From assembly GCA_902620285.1 (NCBI GenBank), contig CACNHT010000002.1, forward strand, positions 20,503-84,502: DNA of 64,000 nucleotides, read 5' to 3'. A program made the translations under genes and the position numbers. Below, in pieces: positions 1 to 11,608 of this stretch (its first letter is position 1; every line of letters begins with the position of its first letter). This DNA comes from an uncultured Alphaproteobacteria bacterium (GTDB lineage: Bacteria > Pseudomonadota > Alphaproteobacteria > HIMB59 > GCA-002718135). Below the pieces are notes generated by a model, which made no database searches, was not told the DNA's origin, and saw only the letters and a list, made by a program, of their open reading frames with translations.

Positions 1-2
1 AA

Positions 3-65
3 GATGGAGTAATTTTTAGAAATATAATTTTAGAAGTATTTAAAAATTATAAATTCATAATATGA
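3..65 (+). CDS. C-terminal tail of an upstream gene truncated by the window edge; family unknown
   Basis: Open frame from the left edge ([20 protein letters not shown]) whose TGA overlaps the accA ATG in an ATGA arrangement. Confidence 0.4.
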   Translation, partial: DGVIFRNIILEVFKNYKFII

Positions 66-1000
66 TTAGATACTTTGAATTTGAAAATGAAATAGAGAAA
101 ATTGAAACAACATTGAATCAATTAAATATAAATAAAGAATTAAATTTCGATAAAATTGAAAAATTAAATAAAGAAAAAAATGAGTTATATAAAAAAATTT
201 ATTCCAATTTAGATGCCTGGCAAAAAGTACAAGTATCTCGACATGGAGAAAGACCCCACACATTAGACTATGTTAAAAATATATTTCAAGATATTGTCCT
301 ATTGCATGGAGATAAAAAATATGCTGATGATAATGCTATAGTAGGAGGTTTAGCAAAGATTGATAATAATTCTGTTTTTTTTATTGGAACAGAAAAAGGA
401 AATTCAATGGAATCAAGAATTAAACATAACTTTGGAATGGCAAAGCCTGAGGGTTATAGAAAAGTCCAAAGGTTATTAAAACTAGCTGAAAAATTTAAAT
501 TACCGCTAATTTCATTTGTTGATACTGCAGGAGCATTTCCTGGAAAAGATGCAGAAGAAAGAGGACAATCTGAATCCATTGCATCCTCAATACTTCATTT
601 TTTAAAAACCAAAATTCCAACAATATCTATTATTATTGGAGAGGGTGGCTCTGGTGGAGCAATAGGAATAGCGACTTCTGATCGAGTTTTAATGTTAGAA
701 CATTCAATATATTCTGTTATTTCCCCAGAAGGATGCGCTTCCATTTTATGGAGAAACACTGAATTTTCTCAGGAGGCTGCAAGAACTTTAAAGTTGACAT
801 CGTCAGATTGTAAAAATTTTAAAATTATAGATGATATCATCCCCGAACCCTATGGAGGAGCGCATAGACATCCTATAAAACAAGCAGAATTATTAAAAAC
901 CAAGATACTAAGTTTAATTAAGGAACTTAAACAAATTTCTATAAAAGAATTGGTTCAGCTTAGAAAAGAGAAGTACTTAAATATTACTTCTGATATTTAA
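62..1000 (+). CDS. accA: Acetyl-CoA carboxylase carboxyltransferase subunit alpha
   Basis: [32 protein letters not shown] and [11 protein letters not shown] motifs, full length. Confidence 0.97.
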   Translation: MIRYFEFENEIEKIETTLNQLNINKELNFDKIEKLNKEKNELYKKIYSNLDAWQKVQVSRHGERPHTLDYVKNIFQDIVLLHGDKKYADDNAIVGGLAKIDNNSVFFIGTEKGNSMESRIKHNFGMAKPEGYRKVQRLLKLAEKFKLPLISFVDTAGAFPGKDAEERGQSESIASSILHFLKTKIPTISIIIGEGGSGGAIGIATSDRVLMLEHSIYSVISPEGCASILWRNTEFSQEAARTLKLTSSDCKNFKIIDDIIPEPYGGAHRHPIKQAELLKTKILSLIKELKQISIKELVQLRKEKYLNITSDI

Positions 1001-3513
1001 CTGCCATGGCACTGTTTATACTTTTTACCTGACCCACATGGGCAAGGTTCATTTCTACCTATTTTTTTTGTTATAATTCTTCGTGGTTCAGTAGTTTGTT
1101 CGTTTGAAGTCTTATTATTGTTATCACTCACCAACTTGATATTAAATAATGTTTTTAATACTCTTTCATTTTGGTTCGAAAGCATCTCATCAAAATAATC
1201 AAAAGACTCTTTCTTATATTCATAAAATGGATCTTTGCCTCCCATAGCTCTTAAATTAACACTCCCCCTTAAAGAATCCATTGCTGCTAAATGATCTCTC
1301 CAATCTTTATCTATTTGAAATAACATTACTCTTTTTTCAGCAAATTTAAATAATTCAGCTGAATATTGGTGTTGTTTGTCTTTATATTTTTGATTTATTT
1401 CATCCAATAATCTTTTTTTTATCTCCTCATCATCCACTCCCTCTTCATCAAACCATTTTGAAATTGGAATATCTATTGCAAAAATTTCTTTAATTTTTTC
1501 ACTTAATAAATTTCCATCCCATTCATGAGAGTACTTTTTTGGAGGAATAGTAACTTCAATTAAATAATTAACATAGTCATCAATCATATCTTCAATAATT
1601 TTTGATTGATCATTAGTATTTAGAATCTCTTTTCTATTTTGATAAATTATTTTTCTTTGATCATTTAAAATATCGTCAAATCTTAAAATTTGTTTTCTCA
1701 TATCAAAATTATGACTTTCAACTTTTTGCTGTGCTCTTTCCAAAGATTTAGTAATCATTGAGTGAGTAATAACCTCACCATCTTTAAGACCCAATTTTGA
1801 CAATACATTTTCGAGTGTTTTTGAGCCAAAGATTCTCATAAGATCATCTTCTAATGATAAGAAAAATATACTTTCGCCAATATCTCCTTGTCTACCGGAT
1901 CTACCTCTTAACTGATTATCTATTCTTCTACTTTCGTGTCTTTCCGTACCGATTACTAATAATCCTCCTGCATCAATTGCTATTTTTTTTAAATTATCAT
2001 TACCATTTCCTAATTTAATATCAGTTCCTCTTCCTGCCATATTAGTTGATATAGTAATATTTCCAGGCATTCCTGCTTCTTCAATTATTTTTGCTTCACT
2101 CATGTGATTTTTAGCGTTTAAAATATTGTGTTTAAGATTTTCTTTCTTCAATAAATCTGAAATTTTAATTGAATTTTCTACTGATGTAGTCCCTATAAGT
2201 ATTGGTTGATTGATATTATTTCGTGATTTAACAAGATCTAATACTGCATTATATTTTTCTCTTTTAGTCATATAAATTTGATCATTTTTATCGACACGAT
2301 TTACTTCTATATTTGGTGGAATTTCAACAACCTCTAAATTATATATACTTTCAAATTCTTTTGCTTCCGTTGTAGCTGTACCTGTCATACCACTTAGTCT
2401 ATGGTAAGTTCTAAAAAAATTTTGATATGTAATAGAAGCTATAGTTTGATTTTCATTTTGAATTATTAGGTTTTCTTTAGCTTCAATCGCTTGATGTAAC
2501 CCATCCCCATATCTCCTTCCTTCCATTGCTCTACCAGTCAATTCGTCAATAATGACTACGTTTTTATCCTTAATTATGTAATCTTTATCTCTAATGAATA
2601 AATGGTGTGCTCTTAAAGCTTGAATAATATTATGGTTCAAAACCATATTGCTCAAATCTTGAAGAGTTCCATCTTTAATAATACCATTATCTTTCAAAAG
2701 TTTTTCACAAAATTCCATTCCTTCAGTTGAAAGTAATATGCTTTTGCTTTCTTCATTAATTTCAAAATCATTTTTTCTAAGGAGCTTGATAATTTTGTCT
2801 ATCTTGGGAAATAAATCTGTATTCGAGTTAGATTCTGCAGATATTACTAGAGGTGTTCTAGCTTCATCTATTAAAATACTATCTACTTCATCAACTATAG
2901 CAAATGTATTTTTTTTAAAACATAAATTGCTGTAATCATTTTTGAGATTATCTCTTAAATAATCAAACCCAATTTCATTATTAGTTGCATAAACAATATC
3001 TGCGTCATATTGATTTGATCTTTCTTCATGAGATGTTTCTGAAGTGACGCAGCCAACCTTAAGACCAAGAAAATCGTATATATTTCCCATCCAATCTGCA
3101 TCTCTTTTTGCAAGATAATCATTTACTGTTATAATATGAACAGATAAATTTTCTATAGCATTTGCATAAGCGGCTAGAGTAGCGACAAGAGTCTTTCCTT
3201 CTCCTGTTTTCATTTCAGTAATCTTGTTTTCGTATAAGACCATTCCACCAATAATTTGAACATCATAGTGTCTCATATTTAATGTTCTTTTTGAGGTTTC
3301 TCTAACTACAGCAAAGATTTCTGGCAATAATTTGGATATTGATCTGGTTTCACTAAAAACATTTTTAAATTGATTTGTTTTATTTTTTAATTCTTGATCA
3401 GAAAGATTAGAAATTTCTTCTTCTAATTTATTTACTTTCTCTACAAAACTTCCATATTTTTTTATTGAATTAGATTTAATAGAACCAAATAATTTATTAA
3501 CGATATTAATCAT
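997..3513 (-). CDS. secA: Preprotein translocase ATPase SecA
   Basis: [26 protein letters not shown] and the C-terminal zinc motif [18 protein letters not shown]. Confidence 0.98.
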   Translation of the reverse strand: MINIVNKLFGSIKSNSIKKYGSFVEKVNKLEEEISNLSDQELKNKTNQFKNVFSETRSISKLLPEIFAVVRETSKRTLNMRHYDVQIIGGMVLYENKITEMKTGEGKTLVATLAAYANAIENLSVHIITVNDYLAKRDADWMGNIYDFLGLKVGCVTSETSHEERSNQYDADIVYATNNEIGFDYLRDNLKNDYSNLCFKKNTFAIVDEVDSILIDEARTPLVISAESNSNTDLFPKIDKIIKLLRKNDFEINEESKSILLSTEGMEFCEKLLKDNGIIKDGTLQDLSNMVLNHNIIQALRAHHLFIRDKDYIIKDKNVVIIDELTGRAMEGRRYGDGLHQAIEAKENLIIQNENQTIASITYQNFFRTYHRLSGMTGTATTEAKEFESIYNLEVVEIPPNIEVNRVDKNDQIYMTKREKYNAVLDLVKSRNNINQPILIGTTSVENSIKISDLLKKENLKHNILNAKNHMSEAKIIEEAGMPGNITISTNMAGRGTDIKLGNGNDNLKKIAIDAGGLLVIGTERHESRRIDNQLRGRSGRQGDIGESIFFLSLEDDLMRIFGSKTLENVLSKLGLKDGEVITHSMITKSLERAQQKVESHNFDMRKQILRFDDILNDQRKIIYQNRKEILNTNDQSKIIEDMIDDYVNYLIEVTIPPKKYSHEWDGNLLSEKIKEIFAIDIPISKWFDEEGVDDEEIKKRLLDEINQKYKDKQHQYSAELFKFAEKRVMLFQIDKDWRDHLAAMDSLRGSVNLRAMGGKDPFYEYKKESFDYFDEMLSNQNERVLKTLFNIKLVSDNNNKTSNEQTTEPRRIITKKIGRNEPCPCGSGKKYKQCHGS

Positions 3514-3578
3514 GTTATGATAAATGGCAGTTAATATATGAAAAATATTTCTTCTACAAAGGAATTTAGGCTAAAAAT

Positions 3579-4790
3579 ATGGTGAATAAAATGATTTCAA
3601 TATTTAAGCCAAAAAAAATCAAAGATTTTAATCCTAACGGCCTAAATATCTATACTTTTAATGCTGGATTTAAAAAAAAAGATAAAGATCTTCTATTAAT
3701 TATTTTTGATAAAATTATTAATGTTTGTTGTGTATATTCAAAAACATCAACCCCTTCAGCTCCTATAATTTGGGATAAAAAAAACAACAAAGGTAAGGCC
3801 AAGGCATTAATTGTGAATGCTGGTAATGCCAATGCGCATACTGGTAAAGATGGTCTAAAAATTATTGATAAGTATGTAAAGTCATTGTCAAAAAAAATAA
3901 AATGTAAAGTTAATGAAGTATTAGTATCATCTACAGGTGTAATTGGTGAAAAATTTAATCCTAATTTAATTATAAATAAATTTGAAAGATTAAATTACAA
4001 AAATAAAAATAGTTTAATAGAGAGTGCGAAGGCAATTATGACAACAGATACTTTCCCTAAGGTATCAATAAAAAGTATTATTTTAGACAAAAAATTGTTC
4101 AAAGTTTATGGAATTGCAAAAGGGTCAGGAATGATACAACCAAATATGGGAACAATGTTGGTATATATTTTTATAGAATGCGAAGTTTCAAAAAAACTCA
4201 TGTTTAGACTACTTAAAAATAATTTAGACGACACCTTTAATTCCATAACTGTTGATAGTGATACATCAACAAGTGATACTTTAATGATGTTTTCTGTGAG
4301 CAACAAAAAAATAAATTTAAATAAAAAAAATTTTGAATTATTAAATTATAAAATACGTGAGCTAATGCATGATTTATCTATACAAGTAATTAAAGATGGT
4401 GAAGGTTTATCTAAATTAATTAGTGTAAATGTTTTAAATGCAAAAACAAAAAATCAAGCAAAAAAAATAGCATTTAGTATTGCGAATTCTCCTTTGGTTA
4501 AAACTGCTGTGGCCGGTCAGGATGCAAATTGGGGTAGGGTAATTATGGCAATTGGCAAAACGGAAGAAAACATTAATCAAAACAAAATTAAAGTATTATT
4601 TGGCAACAATATTGTATGCGAGAATGGTTCGATAAGTAAAAAAATTAAAATTAAAAAACTTAATAATTATATGAAAAATAAAACTATAGAAATAAATGTA
4701 AAATTAAATTTAGGTAAGTTTTCTCACACAGTCTATGGAAACGATCTAACTCATAATTATCTAAAGATTAATGCTGATTATAGATCTTAA
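3579..4790 (+). CDS. argJ: Bifunctional glutamate N-acetyltransferase / amino-acid acetyltransferase
   Basis: KGSGMIQPNMGTML and AVAGQDANWGRVIMAIGK motifs. Confidence 0.95.
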   Translation: MVNKMISIFKPKKIKDFNPNGLNIYTFNAGFKKKDKDLLLIIFDKIINVCCVYSKTSTPSAPIIWDKKNNKGKAKALIVNAGNANAHTGKDGLKIIDKYVKSLSKKIKCKVNEVLVSSTGVIGEKFNPNLIINKFERLNYKNKNSLIESAKAIMTTDTFPKVSIKSIILDKKLFKVYGIAKGSGMIQPNMGTMLVYIFIECEVSKKLMFRLLKNNLDDTFNSITVDSDTSTSDTLMMFSVSNKKINLNKKNFELLNYKIRELMHDLSIQVIKDGEGLSKLISVNVLNAKTKNQAKKIAFSIANSPLVKTAVAGQDANWGRVIMAIGKTEENINQNKIKVLFGNNIVCENGSISKKIKIKKLNNYMKNKTIEINVKLNLGKFSHTVYGNDLTHNYLKINADYRS

Positions 4791-4793
4791 TTT

Positions 4794-5570
4794 TTATTTT
4801 TTCCACGCACAAATTGTATTGTAATTTATATCAAGGTTAAAATTATTTTCATAATATTTTTTTCTGAAATATTTCTCCAACTGAATAAAGTATTTCTTAT
4901 TCTCAAAATTATTTCTTTTATCATAACCTGCATAAGTTAAATTTAAACTTCTTACATCATCAAGTAGTTTTTTAAAAACTGAATATTCAATTGTAAAATT
5001 ATTAGTATTTATTAAAGGTGCATCAAAATTATATAATTTAAGAAGTTTAAAAATATAATTAGTATCTAAAATTGGGTTCATCCTTTGATACATTCCTCCG
5101 TATAAAATATTGTCGGTTTCATACATAGAATTTATAAGCTGATATATATTTTCATTACTTGGGATCGTTGCTATAAAAAATCCATTTGTATTTAGGCTTT
5201 TAAATATTTTTCCTATCAATTTATCAAAATTAGATGTTAATTGACAAAAAAAATTGCTAAAAATTAAATCAAATTTAATATTTTTGATCTGTAAATTGTC
5301 CAAATCAATTTCTATAAATTTTCGTTCTGTCTTTTTATTAAATGCCGATAAATCAATATCTGCACTTGTTATAGAACAAGAAGGAAACTTTTCTTTAAGA
5401 TAATTAATAACCAAATCATCATTAATACCAAGTTGTAAAATATTGTAAAAAGGAACTTTTAAAATATCTAAAGAATCAATTATGTTTTTACTTATTTCAT
5501 TATAAATAAAGTTTTTCCCATATTTCCTATCTTTAGATCTTAATAGTTTAAGATATTTTTTGTTTATCAT
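4794..5570 (-). CDS. SAM-dependent methyltransferase-like protein (BioC/NDUFAF5-like)
   Basis: Rossmann-like ILQLGINDDLV and FDLIFSNFFCQLTSNFDKL; divergent. Confidence 0.65.
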   Translation of the reverse strand: MINKKYLKLLRSKDRKYGKNFIYNEISKNIIDSLDILKVPFYNILQLGINDDLVINYLKEKFPSCSITSADIDLSAFNKKTERKFIEIDLDNLQIKNIKFDLIFSNFFCQLTSNFDKLIGKIFKSLNTNGFFIATIPSNENIYQLINSMYETDNILYGGMYQRMNPILDTNYIFKLLKLYNFDAPLINTNNFTIEYSVFKKLLDDVRSLNLTYAGYDKRNNFENKKYFIQLEKYFRKKYYENNFNLDINYNTICAWKK

Positions 5571-5597
5571 TTTTTTTATAAAGTATAAAAAGTAATT

Positions 5598-6080
5598 ATG
5601 GATATTATTCTTAAAGAGCTAGTTGCAATTATTAAAGAGGAAACTGAAAAAATTAATAAAAAAATCTATGGGACTACTTTTTTAGAAATATTAAAAGAGA
5701 AAATTTTAAATAGACAAGATCAAATTCTTTTACAAAATCTTCAATTACAAAATTCTAATATGTATCTAGAAGAAAACATAAACGTTGATAAAAAAAACCT
5801 TTTTTTTAAATTATCGTTTTACCAATCTCCTAAATCTATATTAAAATCTAAATTAGATACAAATTTTCTTCTTATCGTTTTCAAAGAACTTGTAAAAATC
5901 GATATTTTAAATCACAACACTCAAATGTATATTAATATCAGCTTAAAACCTTTTATGGGTATAAGTTTATCTAAGGGAACTGTGTGTAATCTGAAATTCC
6001 CAAAAAATTCATTAATTATGCAATTAGAGTCTGATGATGTTGATTTAGATATTGAAAAAAACCAAGATGAAACAATATAA
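5598..6080 (+). CDS. Hypothetical protein
   Basis: 160-aa ORF filling the gap between two co-directional or divergent genes; no recognised family. Confidence 0.6.
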   Translation: MDIILKELVAIIKEETEKINKKIYGTTFLEILKEKILNRQDQILLQNLQLQNSNMYLEENINVDKKNLFFKLSFYQSPKSILKSKLDTNFLLIVFKELVKIDILNHNTQMYINISLKPFMGISLSKGTVCNLKFPKNSLIMQLESDDVDLDIEKNQDETI

Positions 6081-6085
6081 GTGAT

Positions 6086-6499
6086 ATGATTGTATTTAAT
6101 CTTAATTGCTCTGATTGCGATTTTTCTTTTGAAGGATGGTTTGAAAATACAAAAGACTATAATAAGCAAATTAAGAAAGGCCTGTTGTCTTGCCCTTCCT
6201 GCAATAGTATTCAAATTAAAAAAGGTTTAATGGCACCAAATGTAACAAAAAAATCAAATACAAAGATTTCTAAAAGAAATAAATCAATCGCTTCTAATGT
6301 TAAGAAACTAAAAAAGATTATTGAAAAAGAATTTGAATATGTTGGTAACAAATTTACTGAAGAAGCAAAAAAAATTAAATATGGTGAAGTAAAAGATCGT
6401 GCAATTTACGGAGAAGCTTCAATTGAGCAAACTAAAGAACTTATTGATGAAGATATTGATGTATTGCCATTACCATTTTCAGCAAAAAAAACTAACTAA
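6086..6499 (+). CDS. DUF1178 family protein
   Basis: N-terminal MIVFNLNCSDCDFSFEGWF and CPSCNS zinc-ribbon-like pattern. Confidence 0.88.
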   Translation: MIVFNLNCSDCDFSFEGWFENTKDYNKQIKKGLLSCPSCNSIQIKKGLMAPNVTKKSNTKISKRNKSIASNVKKLKKIIEKEFEYVGNKFTEEAKKIKYGEVKDRAIYGEASIEQTKELIDEDIDVLPLPFSAKKTN

Positions 6500-7199
6500 T
6501 CAGTCTTGCGCTACAAAAATAATTGATCATATAGTTTTCTGATAATTTCCATTGTCTATTTAGTGGATCAAAAACAAGACCTGTAATATTTTTAAAAATA
6601 AAATTTTCTTTTGATAAAGTTATTTTTAACTCTTCAGGTTTTATTAATTTATTATAATCATGTGTTCCTTTTGGTATCCAATTAAGAATATTTTCTGCTA
6701 TATTAATTGCAAATAATTTAGAAAGAACGTTTCTATTAATTGTTGAAATTATTATTAAGCCATTTTTATTTAAATTCTTTTTTAAATTTTTAATAGTTTT
6801 TTTCCAATCATCTAAATGTTCTAAAACTTCAAACATTAGTATTATATCAAATTTTTCATCTAATTTTGATTTTTCAATATCTTTATAAATATAGTTAACT
6901 TTAAGTTTATTTTTTTTGGAATGTATCTTGGCAACTTTGATATTATTTGGTGAAAAATCTATTCCTGTAACTTTACCACCAAGCCTTGCGAGTGGCTCAC
7001 AAATTATTCCTCCACCACAACCTACATCTAGTATTTTTAAATTTCTTATATCTCTATTATTTATTTGGTCTAATATATATGTTATCCTATGAGATTTAAT
7101 TTGATGAAGAATCTTAAATTTACCATTTTCATTCCACCACTCTTCTGAAAGTTGATTAAACAGGGAAAATTCTTCATTTTTTGATTTTATATTAATCAT
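6492..7199 (-). CDS. ubiG: Bifunctional 2-polyprenyl-6-hydroxyphenol methylase / 3-demethylubiquinol 3-O-methyltransferase
   Basis: LDVGCGGGIICEPLARLGGKVTGID and WIPKGTHDYNKLIKPEEL. Confidence 0.93.
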   Translation of the reverse strand: MINIKSKNEEFSLFNQLSEEWWNENGKFKILHQIKSHRITYILDQINNRDIRNLKILDVGCGGGIICEPLARLGGKVTGIDFSPNNIKVAKIHSKKNKLKVNYIYKDIEKSKLDEKFDIILMFEVLEHLDDWKKTIKNLKKNLNKNGLIIISTINRNVLSKLFAINIAENILNWIPKGTHDYNKLIKPEELKITLSKENFIFKNITGLVFDPLNRQWKLSENYMINYFCSARLIS

Positions 7200-7262
7200 A
7201 TATCTTGTTTGTTAGAAGCAATAATTATATTAGCTGAAATAATTTAAATAATATTTAAGTCA

Positions 7263-8474
7263 ATGAAACTTATAGTAATGAAATTTGGCGGTACTTCAGT
7301 TGGTAGTATCGATAAAATCAATAATGTTGCAAAAATTGTAGAAAAGCAACTAAATGATAAAAAATTGATTGTTGTTTTATCTGCAATGTCAGGTGTAACA
7401 AATAAAATGCAAGAATATATAGATGAAATTGAATCAAATGAGATTATTGAAAATGATCTTATTTTAACATCCGGTGAAGCTGTTTCAGTTGGACTTCTTT
7501 CAGCTATTTTAAAAAAAAGAAATATAAAATCTATTCCATTACTTGCATGGCAAATTCCAATTATTACTGACAATAACCATCAAAAAGCTAAAATATTAAA
7601 TATTGATAAAGTGAGAATTGACCAATATCTCAAAGATAATGATGTATTAGTAGTTGCTGGATTTCAAGGTGTCGACATAAATGGAAACATAACATCATTA
7701 GGAAGAGGTGGCTCTGATACAACTGCCGTTGCAGTCGCTGCAGCTGTTAATGCTGATAGGTGTGATATTTACACGGATGTTGAGGGCGTGTATACAACTG
7801 ATCCAAATCTAGAACCAAAGGCCAAAAAGATTAATAAATTAGCATTCGAAGAAATGTTAGAAATGTCTTCAACTGGAGCAAAAGTACTTCATACTCGTTC
7901 TGTTGAACTAGCAATGAAAAATAACCTTACCTTGCAAGTGCTTTCTTCAATAACAAAAGAAAGTGGTACTCTTATTGTTGATGAAAATAAATTAATTGAA
8001 AAAGAAATAGTGAGTGGAGTAAGTTATAGCAATAATGAATCAAAACTAACTTTATCTGGCATTGCAGATAAGCCTGGTATATCTGCAACAATTTTTGGAT
8101 TATTAGCTAATAATAATATTAACGTGGATATGATTGTTCAAAATACATCACAAGATGGTGTAACTGCAAATATTACTTTTACTGTTCCAAATAGTGAAAT
8201 TTATAATGCTAAAAAATTATTAGAGGAAAATCAAAATTTAATCGATTTTAAATCTATTGAAACCGATAACAATATTTCTAAAATTTCAGTAATTGGTATG
8301 GGGATGATGTCTCAATCTGGAGTTGCAAAGAAAATGTTTGCAACTTTAGCTGATAATTCAATTAATATATTAGCTATCTCAACATCAGAAATAAAGATAA
8401 GTGTCTTAATTAATAAAAAATTTACAAAAATTGCTGTAAAATCTCTTCATGAGGCATATAATCTAGGAAATTAA
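7263..8474 (+). CDS. lysC: Aspartate kinase
   Basis: MKFGGTSVGS, LGRGGSDTTAVA and C-terminal ACT domains. Confidence 0.97.
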   Translation: MKLIVMKFGGTSVGSIDKINNVAKIVEKQLNDKKLIVVLSAMSGVTNKMQEYIDEIESNEIIENDLILTSGEAVSVGLLSAILKKRNIKSIPLLAWQIPIITDNNHQKAKILNIDKVRIDQYLKDNDVLVVAGFQGVDINGNITSLGRGGSDTTAVAVAAAVNADRCDIYTDVEGVYTTDPNLEPKAKKINKLAFEEMLEMSSTGAKVLHTRSVELAMKNNLTLQVLSSITKESGTLIVDENKLIEKEIVSGVSYSNNESKLTLSGIADKPGISATIFGLLANNNINVDMIVQNTSQDGVTANITFTVPNSEIYNAKKLLEENQNLIDFKSIETDNNISKISVIGMGMMSQSGVAKKMFATLADNSINILAISTSEIKISVLINKKFTKIAVKSLHEAYNLGN

Positions 8475-9260
8475 ATGAAAACAGTAGGTCAAATTTTATC
8501 AATTGAAAGAAATTCAAAAAATCTTTCAATTAGTGATATTGCAATTGAGTTAAAAATTTCTAAAAGTATCATTATTGATCTTGAAAATGATAATATAAAA
8601 AATAATCCAGATATTATTTTTAATATTGGACATCTAAGATCTTACTCAAACTTTCTTGAGTTAGATGCTGACACAATTATCAAAAAATTTAAAGATCAAG
8701 TATCATTTAATATTAAGGAAGAGAAAAACAATATTACCCCAATAGTAGAAAACAATTTTTTTAAAATAGAAAAATTTTTTGCCGCTTCTATTATTTTGAT
8801 TATATTTACTTCATTTTACTTTTTATTCGTCGATCAAAATGATAATGAAATTAACTTTGCTTTAATTCCAGATATACCTGAAAGTTTGGAACCTATAGTC
8901 GAAAAAGTTAATACTTTTGATAATTTATCTCAAAGTAGTGATATTAAAAAAAGTGATTTGATAAACAAATCTAGTGCAATAGCATCAATAGAATTTGATG
9001 AAAGTGTGACTACAGTTGCTACATTAAAAATGTTAAATCCAACCTGGCTTCAATTAAGAGATGAAGAGAATAATATTGTTTTAAGCAAGTTAATGGATAA
9101 AGATGAAGAATTTTCATATGAATTAAAATTGAATTACAATATTACTGCAGGAAATGCAGGGAACATTTTAGTTCTTATAGATGATGAAGTAAGAGGAAAG
9201 ATAGGCAAATACGGTGAAATATTAGATTCTTTTGTTTTATATAAAGATTTTACAAATTAA
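8475..9260 (+). CDS. RodZ-like helix-turn-helix membrane protein with DUF4115-like C-terminus
   Basis: N-terminal HTH (LSISDIAIELKISKSIIIDLEND), a single TM segment, C-terminal RodZ-like domain (PTWLQLRDEENNIVLSKLM). Confidence 0.75.
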   Translation: MKTVGQILSIERNSKNLSISDIAIELKISKSIIIDLENDNIKNNPDIIFNIGHLRSYSNFLELDADTIIKKFKDQVSFNIKEEKNNITPIVENNFFKIEKFFAASIILIIFTSFYFLFVDQNDNEINFALIPDIPESLEPIVEKVNTFDNLSQSSDIKKSDLINKSSAIASIEFDESVTTVATLKMLNPTWLQLRDEENNIVLSKLMDKDEEFSYELKLNYNITAGNAGNILVLIDDEVRGKIGKYGEILDSFVLYKDFTN

Positions 9261-9264
9261 ATAG

Positions 9265-10362
9265 ATGCTAAGAGCGTATCAACAAATTAATAGAAGAAAG
9301 TCGCGCGTTATTAAAGTTGGGAATGTTAGTGTTGGGGGCAATAATCAAATTGCAGTTCAAACAATGACAAATACACTAACTTCTAATGCCAAAGATACTA
9401 TTGCTCAAATAGAAAGATCTGCAAAACTTGGAGTTGATTTAGTTCGTGTTTCTGTTCCAGATAAAGAATCTTCTCATTCTTTAAAAGAAATTGTGAAACA
9501 TAGCCCTGTGCCTATAATTGCTGATATACATTTTCATTATAAAAGAGGTATTGAAGCAGCAAACAATGGTGCTTCTTGTATTAGAATTAATCCTGGTAAT
9601 ATTGGTAGTATTGAAAGAATAAAAGAAGTTATTAAAGCTGCAAAAGATAATAATTGCTCAATTAGAGTAGGCGTTAATGCAGGAAGTTTGGAAAAACAAA
9701 TTTTAGATAAATTTTCTGAACCCAATCCAGAAGCTTTAGTTGAAAGTGCTAAATTAAATATAAAGATACTTGAAGATAATGATTTTACCAATTTTAAAAT
9801 CAGTGTGAAATCTTCAGATATATTTATGTCTATAAAAGCATATGAGCAATTAGCCGAATTATGTGATTATCCATTGCATTTAGGTATTACAGAGGCAGGA
9901 GGAAAAAGAACAGGTTCAATTAAATCTTCAATTGGAGTTGGAAATTTACTTCTGAGAGGGATAGGGGATACAATTAGAATATCATTGTCAGATGAGCCTG
10001 AGGAAGAAGTAAGAGTTGGTTTTGAAATTTTAAAAAGCTTAGGATTAAGGAATAGAGGTGTTAAGATTATATCATGCCCTTCATGTGCTAGACAACAATT
10101 TGAAGTAATAAAAACTGTAAAAAATTTAGAAAAAAAATTAGATGATATTTCTACGCCTATAACAGTATCAATAATTGGATGTGTAGTTAATGGTCCAGGT
10201 GAAGCAACTATGACAAATATTGGAATAACTGGCGGTGGAAATGATACGCATATGATTTATCTTGATGGTAAAAAAAATAATGTTGTAAAAAATGTTGATT
10301 TAGAAAATTATCTTGAAGATCTAATTAGAAAAAAAACTAAAGAAATAGAACTTAGTAATTAA
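9265..10362 (+). CDS. ispG: 4-hydroxy-3-methylbut-2-en-1-yl diphosphate synthase
   Basis: [29 protein letters not shown] and [10 protein letters not shown] Fe-S motifs. Confidence 0.97.
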   Translation: MLRAYQQINRRKSRVIKVGNVSVGGNNQIAVQTMTNTLTSNAKDTIAQIERSAKLGVDLVRVSVPDKESSHSLKEIVKHSPVPIIADIHFHYKRGIEAANNGASCIRINPGNIGSIERIKEVIKAAKDNNCSIRVGVNAGSLEKQILDKFSEPNPEALVESAKLNIKILEDNDFTNFKISVKSSDIFMSIKAYEQLAELCDYPLHLGITEAGGKRTGSIKSSIGVGNLLLRGIGDTIRISLSDEPEEEVRVGFEILKSLGLRNRGVKIISCPSCARQQFEVIKTVKNLEKKLDDISTPITVSIIGCVVNGPGEATMTNIGITGGGNDTHMIYLDGKKNNVVKNVDLENYLEDLIRKKTKEIELSN

Positions 10363-10363
10363 T

Positions 10364-11608
10364 ATGAAATTAAGATCAGTAAGGGGCACGCATGATATTT
10401 TTGGGGAAGAAATAGATAAATTTAACTTTATTTCTAATATTGTTTCTAAAAACGCTAATTTAAATGAATATAAAGAAATTCAGACACCAATTTTTGAATT
10501 TAGTGATTTATTTGCAAAACCTCTTGGTGAATATTCTGACGTTGTGTTGAAAGAAATGTATTCATTTGAAGATCGAAATAATGAATATTTAACACTTCGA
10601 CCTGAGTACACAACACCAATGATTAGAGCTGCTATTACTAATAATCTTTTTAACGATCTTCCTTTAAAAATTTTTGGAATTGGGCCAATGTTTAGAAGGG
10701 AAAGGCCACAAAAAGGTAGATATAGACAATTTAATCAAATTAATTTTGAAATACTTGGAACTAAAGATTTTCTTGCTGATGTTGAATTAATTTCTCTGTC
10801 AAATAATATTTTAAACGAACTGTTACCTAAATCTAAAATTAAACTTCACATAAATTCTTTAGGTGATAAAAAAACTTTAATTGATTTTAAAAAAAGTCTT
10901 ACAAAATATTTTGATAAACATAAAAAAAAACTATCAGAAGAAAGCATTAAAAAAATTGAAACTAACCCATTAAGAATTTTAGATTCAAAAAATGAGGAAG
11001 ATGTTGAGATTTCACTTTCTTCACCTAAAATTTATGAATACTTAAGCGATGAAGCTAAAAAACACTATGAAGATCTCAAGAGATCATTAAAGATACTAGA
11101 AATTAATTTTGAAGAAAATACTAATCTCGTTAGAGGTCTTGATTATTATTGCAATACAGTATTCGAATACAAATCAGATAATTTAGGAAGCCAAGATACA
11201 TTACTAGGTGGTGGAAGATATGACGGTTTAATTAAAGTATTAGGGGGGCCTGATATACCTGGTATTGGATGGGCTGCTGGTATTGAAAGAATTTCATTAT
11301 TAATGGAGTATGAAAAAAAAATAAGCTCAACTATTCATATTGCAGTAACAAATGAAAAATTTACAGATTATTTTCTTTATCTACAAAAATATTTAACTGA
11401 AAATAGAATTTCATATTACTGGAATTATAAATATAATTTAAAAAAATCTTTCACAAAAGCAAATACATCTTCAGCATCATATATAATTATTATTGGAGAA
11501 AATGAGTTTAATGGAGATTTTTTTACTATTAAAAATTTAAAGACTGGCCAACAAAAAGAATTAAAGCTTAATCAAATATTTAATCATTTGAATGATAAAT
11601 CTAGATAA
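10364..11608 (+). CDS. hisS: Histidyl-tRNA synthetase
   Basis: [34 protein letters not shown] and [14 protein letters not shown]. Confidence 0.97.
   Translation: MKLRSVRGTHDIFGEEIDKFNFISNIVSKNANLNEYKEIQTPIFEFSDLFAKPLGEYSDVVLKEMYSFEDRNNEYLTLRPEYTTPMIRAAITNNLFNDLPLKIFGIGPMFRRERPQKGRYRQFNQINFEILGTKDFLADVELISLSNNILNELLPKSKIKLHINSLGDKKTLIDFKKSLTKYFDKHKKKLSEESIKKIETNPLRILDSKNEEDVEISLSSPKIYEYLSDEAKKHYEDLKRSLKILEINFEENTNLVRGLDYYCNTVFEYKSDNLGSQDTLLGGGRYDGLIKVLGGPDIPGIGWAAGIERISLLMEYEKKISSTIHIAVTNEKFTDYFLYLQKYLTENRISYYWNYKYNLKKSFTKANTSSASYIIIIGENEFNGDFFTIKNLKTGQQKELKLNQIFNHLNDKSR

Noticed and set aside
66-263. ORF-track antisense ORFs of 60-137 aa (e.g. 66-263, 2738-2935, 4106-4306, 7244-7573, 9537-9791, 28454-28738, 30479-30883, 32150-32515, 62730-62966)
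   Set aside because: They lie inside strongly supported genes on the opposite strand, have low-complexity or hydrophobic AT-driven composition and show no family motif.
5921-6214. Minus-strand ORF 97 aa spanning the 5598-6080 and DUF1178 genes
   Set aside because: Antisense to DUF1178, which has a recognisable zinc-ribbon start, and to a co-directional ORF; no support of its own.
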